A stretch of 64,000 nt of DNA from Pseudomonas viridiflava (lineage in GTDB: Bacteria; Pseudomonadota; Gammaproteobacteria; Pseudomonadales; Pseudomonadaceae). The position numbers and the translations under genes were made by a program. The notes beneath the pieces were generated by a model. It ran no database searches and was not told the origin of the DNA. It worked only from the letters and a program-made list of their open reading frames with translations. Position 1 is the stretch's first letter, and the number at the start of each line of letters is the position of its first letter. The stretch is from the NCBI RefSeq assembly GCF_003702045.1, contig NZ_RBTP01000048.1:248001-312000 (forward strand). Reading direction: 5' to 3'. Positions 1-11,467 of the stretch are shown here, in pieces.

Positions 1-2553
<2,553 letters not shown>

Positions 2554-2584
2554 GTTAAAAAAAGCCCTACGCCGCAGCGATGCT

Positions 2585-2612
2585 CAAAAAGAAAGGGAGC
2601 ACGCCTGTGCTC
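2585..2612 (-). terminator. Rho-independent terminator after the CsiV-like gene
   Basis: On the minus strand GGAGCAC-AGGC-GTGCTCC forms a 7-bp perfect stem followed by CTTTCTTTTT. It lies 17 bases past the stop of the CsiV-like gene, and just before the helicase start. Confidence 0.75.
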
Positions 2613-2628
2613 CTTGAATACATAACGA

Positions 2629-3153
2629 TCAAAGCGCAGAGACTTTGATCAGCAGCGCCAGATTGCCGTTGTCCAGGTAATTCAGCCCGCCGTTCTTGAC
2701 CCTGGCGGTCTGCTTAAGGCGCTCGCTGCTGACCACCACGCCATGTGCATCCAGCTGGTTGATCCAGAATTGTGCATCGATATCGGTAAAGCGATCCATC
2801 GCCAGGCTAACGGTGCCCTCAATCGGGAAATGGCCAAGCTGTTCTTTGCCGCCGGTAACGGCGACTTTACCGGGCTCGGTGCCAATGGTCTGCTGCCAGG
2901 CGCGCTGCATCAGCACTTCATAATTGCCACTGCCTTGCAATTTGGTCACCAGGTCCGTGAGGGCCGGGCTGCGTTCATCGCTTGCGCCTATTTTCTGTGC
3001 GCCAGCGTCCCAGTCTTCCGGAGCAAGTTGGGGTGTGGCGGCCGGCTCTCCGCTCTGGCGGAACAGAATCACCTCCACCTGATAGGTGCCCTCGGCAAAC
3101 GCTGTCGGGGCAACCAGCGCCAGCAGCAGGGTCAATGAACGAAACAGACGCAT
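2629..3153 (-). CDS. CsiV-like exported protein
   Basis: A 174-residue protein with a clear Sec signal peptide (MRLFRSLTLLLALVAPTAFA, cleavage before EGTYQVEV). The mature part starts with the YQVEVILFRQ strand typical of the CsiV family of periplasmic proteins, encoded next to mfd in pseudomonads. The start is the ATG at 3153, preceded by GAAGGA at a 7-base spacing; an upstream TTG in the same frame is less likely. The gene begins 9 bases after the mfd stop, so it is the second gene of an mfd operon and is closed by a terminator. The biochemical role is not established; family naming refers to a peptidoglycan-linked protein of Shewanella, and I take the name from overall pattern, not from catalytic residues. 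Confidence 0.7.
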   Translation of the reverse strand: MRLFRSLTLLLALVAPTAFAEGTYQVEVILFRQSGEPAATPQLAPEDWDAGAQKIGASDERSPALTDLVTKLQGSGNYEVLMQRAWQQTIGTEPGKVAVTGGKEQLGHFPIEGTVSLAMDRFTDIDAQFWINQLDAHGVVVSSERLKQTARVKNGGLNYLDNGNLALLIKVSAL

Positions 3154-3164
3154 GGATGAATCCT

Positions 3165-6100
3165 TCAAGCAGTTGTCGGGGTCAGGCGCTCAAGCAGCGC
3201 TTCGATCGTGTTGAAACGCTCATCTGGGCGTTCCATCGGCACCATGAATTTGAACAGCGTGGCGCCTTCGAACTTGTAGCGGTTGGGCTGGCTCTGGATC
3301 AGCTTGATCAGGGTCAACGGATCGACCGGGGTCTCGGCCGCAAATTCGATGCGCCCACCTTGCGGCCCTGCGTCGATTTTGCGGATACCCAACTGTTCGG
3401 CACGCAGTTTGAGTTGAGTGATCCGTACCAGCGCCTTGGTCGGCTCCGGCAGGAGGCCGAAGCGGTCGATCATCTCGACCTGCAAATCCTTCAATCCTTC
3501 TTCGTCGGCGGCATTGGCAATGCGCTTGTAGAGGATCAGGCGCGTGTGGACATCCGGCAAGTAGGCCTCGGGAATCAACGCAGGCACGCGCAGGTTGATT
3601 TCCGGCCCGCCTCCCAATGGCTGATCGAGGTTGGGCTGTTCGCCCTTGCGAATCGACTTCACCGCACGTTCGAGCATTTCCATGTACAGCGTGAAACCCA
3701 CAGCCTGAATCTGGCCGCTCTGGCCGTCACCCAGCAATTCGCCCGCGCCACGGATTTCCAGGTCGTTGGTGGCAAGCACGAAGCCTGCGCCCAGGTCCTG
3801 AGTATTGGCGATGGCCTCCAGACGCTTTTCGGCATCGCGCGTGACCTGCTTGCGCGGTGGTGTCAGCAAATAGGCATACGCCTGATGGTGACTGCGCCCG
3901 ACGCGGCCGCGCAACTGGTGCAGCTGTGCCAGACCGAATTTGTCGGCACGTTCGATGATGATGGTGTTGGCGCTCGGTACGTCGATGCCGGTTTCGATGA
4001 TGGTCGAGGCGATCAGCACGTTGAAACGCTTGTGGTAGAAGTCGCTCATCACCTGTTCGAGTTCGCGCTCGCGCATCTGACCGTGGCCGATGCCGATACG
4101 GGCCTCGGGCACCAGTTCGGCGAGGTCGGCGGCGCATTTTTCGATGGTTTTGACGTCGTTATGCAGGTAATACACCTGCCCGCCGCGCAGCAACTCACGC
4201 AGCAGCGCTTCCTTGATCGTGGGGTTGTTCTGCTCCATGACGAAGGTGCGCACCGACAGCCTGCGCGCCGGTGGCGTGGCAATGATCGACAGGTCGCGCA
4301 TGCCCGACACCGCCATGTTCAGCGTGCGGGGAATCGGGGTGGCGGTCAGGGTCAGAATGTCGACTTCGCTGCGCAGCGCTTTGAGCTGTTCTTTCTGACG
4401 CACACCGAAGCGGTGCTCTTCGTCGATGATGACCAGCCCCAGGTTCTTGATCTTCACGTCGTCCTGCAGCAGTTTGTGTGTGCCGATGACGATGTCGATC
4501 TTGCCTTCGGCCAGATCGGCGACGGCAGCGTTGACTTCCTTGGCCGACTTGAAGCGGCTCATGACTTCGACGGTCACTGGCCAGTCGGCAAAGCGATCAC
4601 GGAAACTGTTGTAGTGCTGCTGGGCGAGCAGGGTGGTGGGCACCAGAATCGCGACCTGACGTCCGCCATGCACGGCAATGAACGCGGCGCGCATGGCCAC
4701 TTCGGTCTTGCCGAAGCCCACATCGCCGCAGACCAGACGATCCATTGGCTTGGGCGCGAGCATGTCGGCGCGTACAGCCTCGATGGTGGTCTGCTGATCC
4801 GGCGTCTCTTCGAACGGGAAACCTGCGCTGAAGGTTGCGTAGTCGGCTTTCGGGTCGGCGAACGCATAGCCCTCGCGGGCAGCGCGTCGGGCGTAGATGT
4901 CCAGCAGTTCGGCCGCCACATCGCGCACCTGTTCGGCAGCTTTGCGCTTGGCTTTCTGCCAGGTTTCCGAACCCAGTCGATGCAGCGGCGCCATTTCGTC
5001 ATCGCTGCCGGTGTAGCGGGCGATCAGGTGCAGGTTGGCGACCGGCACGTACAGCTTGGCGTCCTCGGCGTACGCCAGCATCAGAAATTCAGCGACCTGG
5101 TTTTCAACTTCCAGCGTGGCCAGGCCCAGGTAGCGTCCGACACCGTGGTCGATGTGTACCACCGGTGCGCCTTCGCGCAGCTCGGTCAGGTTCTTGATGA
5201 CCGCGTCGTTGTTGCCGCCATCGGTGCGTTTCTCGCGACGACGGCGCTGCATGACACGCTGACCGAAGAGCGGACTTTCGGCCACCAGCGCCAGGGCCGG
5301 GTCTTCCAGCAGCAATCCTTCGTCCAGTGGGGCGATGGTGATCGCCAGCCGGTCCTTGCCTTCTACGAAATCAAGCCAGCTGTCGACCGTCTTCGGACGC
5401 AGCTTGAGGCGTTCGAGCAGTTCCAGCAGCACTTCCCGGCGTCCGGCCGATTCGGCGGTGAAGAGTACGCGTCCGGGGAATGTATCCAGGAACGTCGACA
5501 GCGCTGCGAGCGGCTGGGTGGCTTTGGCTTCGATGGCAAGGTCCGGCAGGCTCTGCGCTGGGAAGCGCGAACGTTCGCCGCCCGCCTCGATGTCCTGCTG
5601 GCTGGCAACTACTCGGGGCCAGTTTTTCAGGCGCGCGAAGCAGTCTTCGACCGGCAGGAACAATTCGGCTGGTGGCAGCAAGGGACGAGACGGATCAACG
5701 CGGCGTTCTTCGTAACGGTTGCGCACGTCTTTCCAGAAGTTTTCCGCTGCCTGCTCAATGCCCGGCAACGAGAACACTTGCGTGTCCTGCGGCAGGTAAT
5801 CGAACAGGGTCGAGGTTTCTTCGAAGAACAGCGGGATGTAGTACTCGATACCGGCCGGTGTGATACCGCTGCTCAGGTCCTGAAAGATCGGGCTGCGACG
5901 GAAGTCCACGTCGAAGCGTTCACGAAAGCGTGCCTTGAAACGGGTGACTTCTTCTTTCTTCAGCGGGAATTCGCGTGCGGGCAACAGACGCACCGACTCC
6001 ACTTTCTCGATGGAGCGCTGCGTGTCCGGGTCGAACGTGCGCAGGGTTTCGATCTCGTCGTCGAACAGGTCGATGCGGTAAGGCACCTTGCTGCCCATCG

Positions 6101-6617
6101 GGAACAGGTCGATCAGCGCGCCGCGCACGGTGAACTCGCCATGCTCATACACCGTGTCTACATAGCGATAGCCGCTGGCTTCCAGGCGGGTGCGCATGGC
6201 TTCTACGTCGAGCTTCTGGCCGACATCAAGCACCAGGCTGCTGCCCAGCAGGAATTTGGTCGGCGCCAACCTGTGTAGGGCTGTGGTGATCGGGACTACC
6301 AAAACGCCATGCTCCAGTTCCGGCAGGCGATACAGGCTGGCGATACGCTGGGAAATGATGTCCTGGTGCGGCGAGAACAGATCGTAGGGCAGGGTTTCCC
6401 AGTCCGGGAAGTGCAGAACCGGCAGCGTGGGCGCGAAGAACTTCAACTCCTGTTCCAGTCGCTCGGCACTTTGGCTGTCGGCGGTCAGGAGCAGGGTAAA
6501 GCGCTTGGCGGCGCTGGCAGCCTCGGCGATTGCCAGGCTCAGTGCGGCACCGGGAAGATTGCCCCAGTGGTGTTTGCCTGCAGCGGCAGAGAGAAGCGGT
6601 AGACGCAGAACTGGCAC
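3165..6617 (-). CDS. mfd: Transcription-repair coupling factor Mfd
   Basis: Mfd (1150 residues, close to the E. coli protein) displaces RNA polymerase stalled at DNA lesions and recruits UvrA. The N-terminal UvrB-like part begins around residue 30. The RNA-polymerase interaction segment shows EGAPVVHIDHGVGRYLGL near residue 480. The RecG-like motor has Walker A GDVGFGKTEVAMRAAF (about residue 630), the DEEH box in IIDEEHRFGVRQKEQ, TATPIPRTLNMA, and a C-terminal helicase half with RGRVGRSHHQAYAYLL (about residue 910). The C-terminal inhibitory domain is complete. The gene is divergent from gap across about 200 bases and is followed closely by the CsiV-like gene. No key motif is missing. A 1098-codon antisense open frame on the other strand is a codon-bias shadow. 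Confidence 0.97.
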   Translation of the reverse strand: MPVLRLPLLSAAAGKHHWGNLPGAALSLAIAEAASAAKRFTLLLTADSQSAERLEQELKFFAPTLPVLHFPDWETLPYDLFSPHQDIISQRIASLYRLPELEHGVLVVPITTALHRLAPTKFLLGSSLVLDVGQKLDVEAMRTRLEASGYRYVDTVYEHGEFTVRGALIDLFPMGSKVPYRIDLFDDEIETLRTFDPDTQRSIEKVESVRLLPAREFPLKKEEVTRFKARFRERFDVDFRRSPIFQDLSSGITPAGIEYYIPLFFEETSTLFDYLPQDTQVFSLPGIEQAAENFWKDVRNRYEERRVDPSRPLLPPAELFLPVEDCFARLKNWPRVVASQQDIEAGGERSRFPAQSLPDLAIEAKATQPLAALSTFLDTFPGRVLFTAESAGRREVLLELLERLKLRPKTVDSWLDFVEGKDRLAITIAPLDEGLLLEDPALALVAESPLFGQRVMQRRRREKRTDGGNNDAVIKNLTELREGAPVVHIDHGVGRYLGLATLEVENQVAEFLMLAYAEDAKLYVPVANLHLIARYTGSDDEMAPLHRLGSETWQKAKRKAAEQVRDVAAELLDIYARRAAREGYAFADPKADYATFSAGFPFEETPDQQTTIEAVRADMLAPKPMDRLVCGDVGFGKTEVAMRAAFIAVHGGRQVAILVPTTLLAQQHYNSFRDRFADWPVTVEVMSRFKSAKEVNAAVADLAEGKIDIVIGTHKLLQDDVKIKNLGLVIIDEEHRFGVRQKEQLKALRSEVDILTLTATPIPRTLNMAVSGMRDLSIIATPPARRLSVRTFVMEQNNPTIKEALLRELLRGGQVYYLHNDVKTIEKCAADLAELVPEARIGIGHGQMRERELEQVMSDFYHKRFNVLIASTIIETGIDVPSANTIIIERADKFGLAQLHQLRGRVGRSHHQAYAYLLTPPRKQVTRDAEKRLEAIANTQDLGAGFVLATNDLEIRGAGELLGDGQSGQIQAVGFTLYMEMLERAVKSIRKGEQPNLDQPLGGGPEINLRVPALIPEAYLPDVHTRLILYKRIANAADEEGLKDLQVEMIDRFGLLPEPTKALVRITQLKLRAEQLGIRKIDAGPQGGRIEFAAETPVDPLTLIKLIQSQPNRYKFEGATLFKFMVPMERPDERFNTIEALLERLTPTTA

Positions 6618-6753
6618 GGAAGGTCAGGCTCCAGGCGTTGCGACAGGGGCGGCGATTGTAGCGGGGGAAGGTGGTGGCTGTCAGTTTTCCAGCGTAATAC
6701 CTCGTATTTACGGGCCGAAATTATGTAGTGCGCAACGATCTGACAGTCGCGCA

Positions 6754-6782
6754 TTGCTCATAAACACTGGCTTGGTCATAAT
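6754..6782 (+). promoter_or_regulatory. Possible sigma-70 promoter of gap
   Basis: TTGCTC and CATAAT are separated by 17 bases in the mfd/gap intergenic region, 40 bases before the chosen gap start. The -10 matches five of six consensus bases, the -35 only the first three. Read by eye only. Confidence 0.4.
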
Positions 6783-6821
6783 GTAGCCCCTTTTTTCAGC
6801 CCCTACATGTGGAAGGTTCCC

Positions 6822-8270
6822 GTGACTCAGAAGCCCGACCAGTGTCTTGGTGAATGGATCGATCGTGAAGCCCTCGCCGAGGCGATGATCCCGCTTATCG
6901 GTCAGCTCTACCGCAATAACAATGTGGTGAGTTCGATCTATGGCCGCAGCCTGATCAACCGTTCAGTGATCGCGATTCTCAAAGCTCACCGCTTTGCGCG
7001 TCATCGTCAATCCGATGCGAGTGAGTTGTCCGTACACGAGACGTTCCCGCTCATCAAGGCGATGAGCGAGCTTAAGCTGGGCGCCGCTTCGGTGGACCTG
7101 GGCAAGCTGGCAGTCAAGTTCAAGACCGAAGGCAACGGTCGCACGCCTGAGCAGTTCGTGCGTGACGAACTGGCCAGCGTCGTGGGTCAGCAGAACACCA
7201 ACCCGCGCAAGGGCACCGATGTCGTGCTGTACGGTTTTGGTCGCATCGGCCGCCTGCTGGCGCGCATCCTGATCGAGAAAACCGGTGGTGGCGACGGCCT
7301 GCGTCTGCGTGCCATCGTGGTCCGCAAAGGTGCGGAAAACGATCTGGTCAAGCGTGCCAGCCTGTTGCGTCGCGATTCGGTGCACGGTCCGTTCGACGGC
7401 ACCATCACCATCGATGAAGCCAACAGCACCATCACCGCCAACGGTAACCTGATCCAGGTGATCTACGCCAAGAACCCGACCGAGGTGGATTACACCCAAT
7501 ACGGGATCAAGGACGCTCTGCTGGTGGACAACACCGGCGTATGGCGTGACGCCGACGGTCTGGGTCAGCACCTGTCCTGCCCAGGCATCGACCGCGTCGT
7601 GCTGACGGCTCCGGGCAAAGGCAAGCTGAAAAACATCGTTCATGGCATCAATCACGGCGAAATCACCGCCGACGATAAGATCGTCTCTGCGGCTTCCTGC
7701 ACCACCAACGCCATCGTGCCGGTGCTCAAGGCAGTCAACGACAAGTTCGGTATCGTTAACGGTCACGTCGAAACGGTTCACTCGTACACCAACGACCAGA
7801 ACCTCATCGACAACTTCCACAAGGGCGACCGTCGTGGTCGCAGCGCTGCGCTGAACATGGTCATCACCGAAACCGGTGCTGCCACGGCGGCTGCCAAGGC
7901 ACTGCCTGAGCTGGCCGGCAAGCTGACCGGCAACGCGATTCGCGTTCCAACGCCTAACGTGTCGATGGCCATTCTCAACCTGAACCTTGATAAGCAGACC
8001 ACTCGTGAAGAAATGAACGAGTACCTGCGCTACATGGCGCTGCACTCGGACCTGCACAAGCAGATCGATTTTGTGAACTCGCAGGAAGTGGTGTCCACTG
8101 ACTTCGTCGGTTCGCGTCATGCCGGTGTGGTGGATGCCGAGGCAACCATCGTCAACGACAACCGCGTTGTCCTGTACGTCTGGTACGACAACGAGTTCGG
8201 CTACAGCCATCAGGTTGTGCGTGTGATGGAAGACATGGCGGACGTCAATCCGCCGGCATTCCCGCAGTAA
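6822..8270 (+). CDS. gap: Glyceraldehyde-3-phosphate dehydrogenase, long form
   Basis: An NAD(P)-dependent GAPDH of 482 residues, much longer than the usual 330-340. Residues 1 to about 125 are an extra N-terminal segment found in the pseudomonad/PA3001-type enzyme. The Rossmann start VVLYGFGRIGRLLARI lies near residue 137, and the catalytic cysteine is in SAASCTTNAIVPVLKA (Cys293). The C-terminal half has the conserved WYDNEFGYS. I chose the GTG at 6822 over the ATG at 6807 because GGAAGG sits just before it and MTQKPDQCLGEW fits the family N-terminus. The gene stands alone, divergent from mfd, with a terminator behind it. The family acts in gluconeogenic or glycolytic triose phosphate conversion; which direction dominates here cannot be read from sequence. 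Confidence 0.95.
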   Translation: MTQKPDQCLGEWIDREALAEAMIPLIGQLYRNNNVVSSIYGRSLINRSVIAILKAHRFARHRQSDASELSVHETFPLIKAMSELKLGAASVDLGKLAVKFKTEGNGRTPEQFVRDELASVVGQQNTNPRKGTDVVLYGFGRIGRLLARILIEKTGGGDGLRLRAIVVRKGAENDLVKRASLLRRDSVHGPFDGTITIDEANSTITANGNLIQVIYAKNPTEVDYTQYGIKDALLVDNTGVWRDADGLGQHLSCPGIDRVVLTAPGKGKLKNIVHGINHGEITADDKIVSAASCTTNAIVPVLKAVNDKFGIVNGHVETVHSYTNDQNLIDNFHKGDRRGRSAALNMVITETGAATAAAKALPELAGKLTGNAIRVPTPNVSMAILNLNLDKQTTREEMNEYLRYMALHSDLHKQIDFVNSQEVVSTDFVGSRHAGVVDAEATIVNDNRVVLYVWYDNEFGYSHQVVRVMEDMADVNPPAFPQ

Positions 8271-8321
8271 GCACGCGGTGACATACGCTGCCCGGCGAGT
8301 CCGGGTGGTGTGTGGCGAAGG

Positions 8322-8355
8322 GCCGGATCCTGTGCAGACAGGGTCCGGCTTTTTT
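8322..8355 (+). terminator. Rho-independent terminator of gap
   Basis: GCCGGATCCTGT-gcag-ACAGGGTCCGGC stem with one mismatch, followed by six T residues, 52 bases after the gap stop. Confidence 0.85.
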
Positions 8356-8449
8356 GTGTATTGGTTGCCGCTGCGGATCGTGGGTCTATCGACGCCCGCG
8401 GCGTTGAGCAGGCAGCCGCGCAGACAATGACGCAGGGAAGGATGTTTTG

Positions 8450-9715
8450 ATGAGCAATGGTACGGTCATGGATGGCCCGCAAAAGCAGCTTAAGAGCAGC
8501 TTCTTTTTTCTGTTCCTGACGATATTCATCCCGTTCGGTCTGGGGCATTTCGTTTCTTACCTGTTTCGCACGGTCAATGCGGTGATCTACGTGGACCTGC
8601 AGGCTGACCTGAGCCTGCCCGCCAGCAGTCTGGGCCTGTTGACTGGCGTGTACTTCCTGACCTTCGCTGCGGCCCAGATTCCTCTGGGTGTCATGCTGGA
8701 CCGTTACGGCCCGCGTAGTGTGCAGGCGCCGATGCTGTTGCTGGCCGTCGCGGGGGCAGGGGTGTTCGGTCTTTCCAGCACTGAAGCGGGCCTGCTGATC
8801 GGGCGCGGGTTGATCGGCCTTGGGGTGGCGGGTTCGTTGATGAGTGCCATCAAGGCCTGCGCGATCTGGCTGCCGGTCGAGCGCTTGCCGCTGAGCACGG
8901 CCTGCCTGCTGTCGATTGGCGGGTTGGGCGCGATGGCGTCCACGACGCCTTTGCACCTGCTGCTCGACTGGGTCACGTGGCGCGAGGCGTTTTTGATCCT
9001 GGCGGTGCTGACGCTGTGCGTTGCCGGCATCATTCACCTCAGTGTGCCCAAGGCGTACGAGGCCAAACCCACGCGCTACACCGACCTGTTTGCCGCCGTT
9101 GGCAGGCTGTACGCCTCTTGGACATTCTGGCGTCTAGCGCTCTACTCGGTATTTGCGCATGCCGTCTACATGTCGGTGTTGTCGCTGTGGATGGGGCCGT
9201 GGCTGCATGACATGGCCGGGTTGAGCGAGTCAGGCATGGCCCGTGTGCTGTTGTTCAGCGCAGTGGCGATGACGGCGGGCTCTTTAGTATTCGGTGCCGT
9301 GACCGATTACCTGCGGCGGTTCGGCGTGCAACCGATCATGGTTTGCGGCTCCGGCATGGCGATCTTTCTCGGCTTCCAATGGCTCATGATCAGCGGTCTG
9401 CCGGTATCGCCTTATCTGATTGCAATGGGTTTCAGCTTCTTCGGCACCTCCACGACCATGAATTACGCCATTGTCGCGCAATCGGTTTCGCCCGAACTCG
9501 CGGGGCGGGTGAGTTCGTCATTCAATCTGGTGGTGTTCGCACTTGCCTTCCTCCTGCAATGGCTGATGGGCGCGGTATTGAATCTCTGGCCAGCCGCGAA
9601 CGACGCCGCCCACCCGGTCCCGGCCTATCAATGGGCGCTGGGGTTGTTGATCGCGCTGCAGGTCCCGGGTTTGCTGCTCTGGATGAGTTTCAGACCCTGG
9701 AAGCTCAAGGTGTGA
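8450..9715 (+). CDS. MFS transporter
   Basis: A 421-residue polytopic membrane protein of the major facilitator superfamily with about 12 predicted transmembrane segments. The loop 2-3 signature GVMLDRYGPRSVQAP is visible near residue 85, and helix 4 shows LLIGRGLIGLGVAGSLMSAI. The start is the ATG at 8450, preceded by GGAAGGATG; the overlapping TTG at 8447 is rejected. Substrate cannot be assigned. The gene is monocistronic: a terminator precedes it and the next gene has its own spacing of 130 bases. It lies in the stretch between gap and the ApbE-like gene where P. aeruginosa has aroP1 and nqr, so it is part of the lineage-specific filling. Confidence 0.85.
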   Translation: MSNGTVMDGPQKQLKSSFFFLFLTIFIPFGLGHFVSYLFRTVNAVIYVDLQADLSLPASSLGLLTGVYFLTFAAAQIPLGVMLDRYGPRSVQAPMLLLAVAGAGVFGLSSTEAGLLIGRGLIGLGVAGSLMSAIKACAIWLPVERLPLSTACLLSIGGLGAMASTTPLHLLLDWVTWREAFLILAVLTLCVAGIIHLSVPKAYEAKPTRYTDLFAAVGRLYASWTFWRLALYSVFAHAVYMSVLSLWMGPWLHDMAGLSESGMARVLLFSAVAMTAGSLVFGAVTDYLRRFGVQPIMVCGSGMAIFLGFQWLMISGLPVSPYLIAMGFSFFGTSTTMNYAIVAQSVSPELAGRVSSSFNLVVFALAFLLQWLMGAVLNLWPAANDAAHPVPAYQWALGLLIALQVPGLLLWMSFRPWKLKV

Positions 9716-9844
9716 ACAGATGAACAATTGAATCGCCGATTCGAATCTAATTCACCGGGCTGCTTGCGTTACCTGTAGCCTCGCGTCGAGTTATTTCCTT
9801 GACCGCTCAGCGCTTTGAAAAGCAGTCCCTTTGGAGTAGACAGC

Positions 9845-10981
9845 ATGCGGTTGGCTGATTTCATTGTTCAGAACATCGAACCTATCCTGCAACAATGGGA
9901 AAATTTCGCGAAAACCATGACCCCTGCGGCGAACGGCATGGACAGTGCGGCACTTCGGGACCACGCCGAGCAAATGCTGCTCACGATTGCAACCGATCTG
10001 CGAACGACCCAGACCCACACCGCAAGAATTTCGAAATCTCATGGCGAGGCGCCCGATTCCCTTGAGCGCACCGCGGCTGAAACCCATGCCGATACCCGTC
10101 AGACGTCGGGTTTCACGATCGGTCAGATGATTGCCGAGTACAGGGCCTTGCGCACCAGCGTCCTGGTGCTCTGGATGCCGCCTGAGGATGTGACGAGAGA
10201 CGAGGAAATTTCCGACATCATTCGCTTCAACGAGGCGATCGATCAGGCGCTTGCCGAATCGGTAGTGACCTATACGCAAGCGGTCGACGCCGCACGCAAC
10301 GTGTTCCTCGGAATTCTTGGTCATGACCTGAGAAGTCCATTGGGGGCCATTTCGTTAAGTGCCGAGGTGCTCTTGAAGGCGGGTGACCTTCCTCCAAAAG
10401 CGGTCAAGAACGTGTCGCGTATCTTTACCAGCGTGAAACGCTCGGTCAGCATCGTTGGCGATCTGCTGGATTTCACGCGCACCCAGCTAGGTTCGGGCAT
10501 CCCCGTGCGCAAGGAGATCGATGACCTGGCTCAGGCATGCGAGGCGATGGTCGAGGAGGCGCGTGCCTATGACCCTGACCGCAACATCGTCTTGCTGTCA
10601 GAGGCTCGACTGGTGGCAAGCTTTGATCGCTCCCGTATGGAACAGGTGATTTCCAACCTGATAGGCAATGCGATCAAGCATGGCAGCGCCGGCAAGACGG
10701 TGACCGTGACATTGACCGATGAGCAGGGGATTGCCTGTTTGTCTGTTCACAACCAAGGCGCTCCAATCGAGGAGTGTGCTAAAGCCAGTCTTTTCAGCCC
10801 AATGGTTCGACACTTGAGTGATGGCACCGTGGAGTACGGCGCTGGGGCAGGGCTAGGGCTTGGGTTGTACATCGCATCGGCGATCGTCAGTGCTCATGGA
10901 GGCAGTATTGAGGTTGATTCCGTCGCGGGTCACGGAACCACTTTTACCGTCAAGATGCCTTTAAATCTCGCCACTGCGTGA
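9845..10981 (+). CDS. Stand-alone sensor histidine kinase with RsbRD-like N-terminus
   Basis: A soluble histidine kinase of 378 residues without transmembrane segments. Residues 1 to about 145 are helical and resemble the RsbRD-type sensory domain seen in similar Pseudomonas kinases. The H-box is ILGHDLRSPLGAISLS with phospho-accepting His160. The ATPase domain shows the N-box QVISNLIGNAIKHG and the G-box GAGAGLGLGLYIASAI. The ATG at 9845 is used because GGAG lies 8 bases upstream; an earlier in-frame codon at 9815 lacks this. No response regulator is adjacent, so it must signal to a regulator encoded elsewhere; the signal is unknown. Confidence 0.88.
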   Translation: MRLADFIVQNIEPILQQWENFAKTMTPAANGMDSAALRDHAEQMLLTIATDLRTTQTHTARISKSHGEAPDSLERTAAETHADTRQTSGFTIGQMIAEYRALRTSVLVLWMPPEDVTRDEEISDIIRFNEAIDQALAESVVTYTQAVDAARNVFLGILGHDLRSPLGAISLSAEVLLKAGDLPPKAVKNVSRIFTSVKRSVSIVGDLLDFTRTQLGSGIPVRKEIDDLAQACEAMVEEARAYDPDRNIVLLSEARLVASFDRSRMEQVISNLIGNAIKHGSAGKTVTVTLTDEQGIACLSVHNQGAPIEECAKASLFSPMVRHLSDGTVEYGAGAGLGLGLYIASAIVSAHGGSIEVDSVAGHGTTFTVKMPLNLATA

Positions 10982-11101
10982 TTGTGCTTCCCGTAGCACG
11001 CTGACTGAACGCACCGTCGGTCAGTTGGCTCGACATATTTAGAAACTTGCTACTGCGCCGTTACTCACAGCTATAAGACTGAGAGATTGGAGGGGTGGGT
11101 G

Positions 11102-11344
11102 ATGATCGACGATCTCATCAAGTGGAACAGCCGCTGGCGGCTGACCAGGCACGTGGTGTCTTGCAGAGTGTGTCTGTCCAGGCAGGCAGAATCGGACCGT
11201 GGGTCAGCATTTTCGCATCTGACAGGCTGTTGGTGCGAGCATGAAAAGTCCGACCCTTGGGACGAGCTGGACAAGGCCTGCCGAAAGACAACTGTATGGA
11301 ATGCCCACCCCATCGCAGGCTCCCCGGCGGTTCACGCACGTTAA
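11102..11344 (+). CDS. Small Cys/His-rich protein, unknown function
   Basis: An 80-residue open frame starting MIDDLIKWNSRWRLTRHVVS with a good ribosome site (GGAGGGG, 6 bases before the ATG). Cys21, Cys24, His39, Cys43, Cys45 and His47 form a CxxC...H...CxCxH pattern that could bind zinc. The rest is hydrophilic and has no signal peptide. I do not recognise a named family, though small proteins of this look occur in pseudomonads. It sits alone between the histidine kinase and a bidirectional terminator; antisense frames over it are less convincing because they lack a ribosome site. Confidence 0.6.
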   Translation: MIDDLIKWNSRWRLTRHVVSCRVCLSRQAESDRGSAFSHLTGCWCEHEKSDPWDELDKACRKTTVWNAHPIAGSPAVHAR

Positions 11345-11411
11345 TTGACAAGCGTACCGACGATACATTTTGTGGCAATTGCCGCTGTGATAACCGCGAT
11401 CACCATACACT

Positions 11412-11451
11412 AAAAAACCCCAGCCTGAGCGATGTCAGGCTGGGGTTTTTT
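11412..11451. terminator. Bidirectional Rho-independent terminator
   Basis: AAAAAACCCCAGCCTGA and its exact reverse complement flank a 6-base loop, giving a 17-bp perfect inverted repeat with A and T tracts. It serves the small Cys/His gene on the plus strand and the citrate-type symporter on the minus strand. Confidence 0.9.
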
Positions 11452-11467
11452 GGGTTGTGGCGATCAA

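Noticed and set aside
2982..6278. A 1098-codon plus-strand open frame opposite mfd
   Set aside because: It is antisense to a complete, motif-perfect mfd; long antisense frames are normal in G+C-rich genes, and its protein is a low-complexity shadow.
6963..8210. A 415-codon frame antisense to gap
   Set aside because: Shadow of the GAPDH gene, no ribosome site or family likeness.
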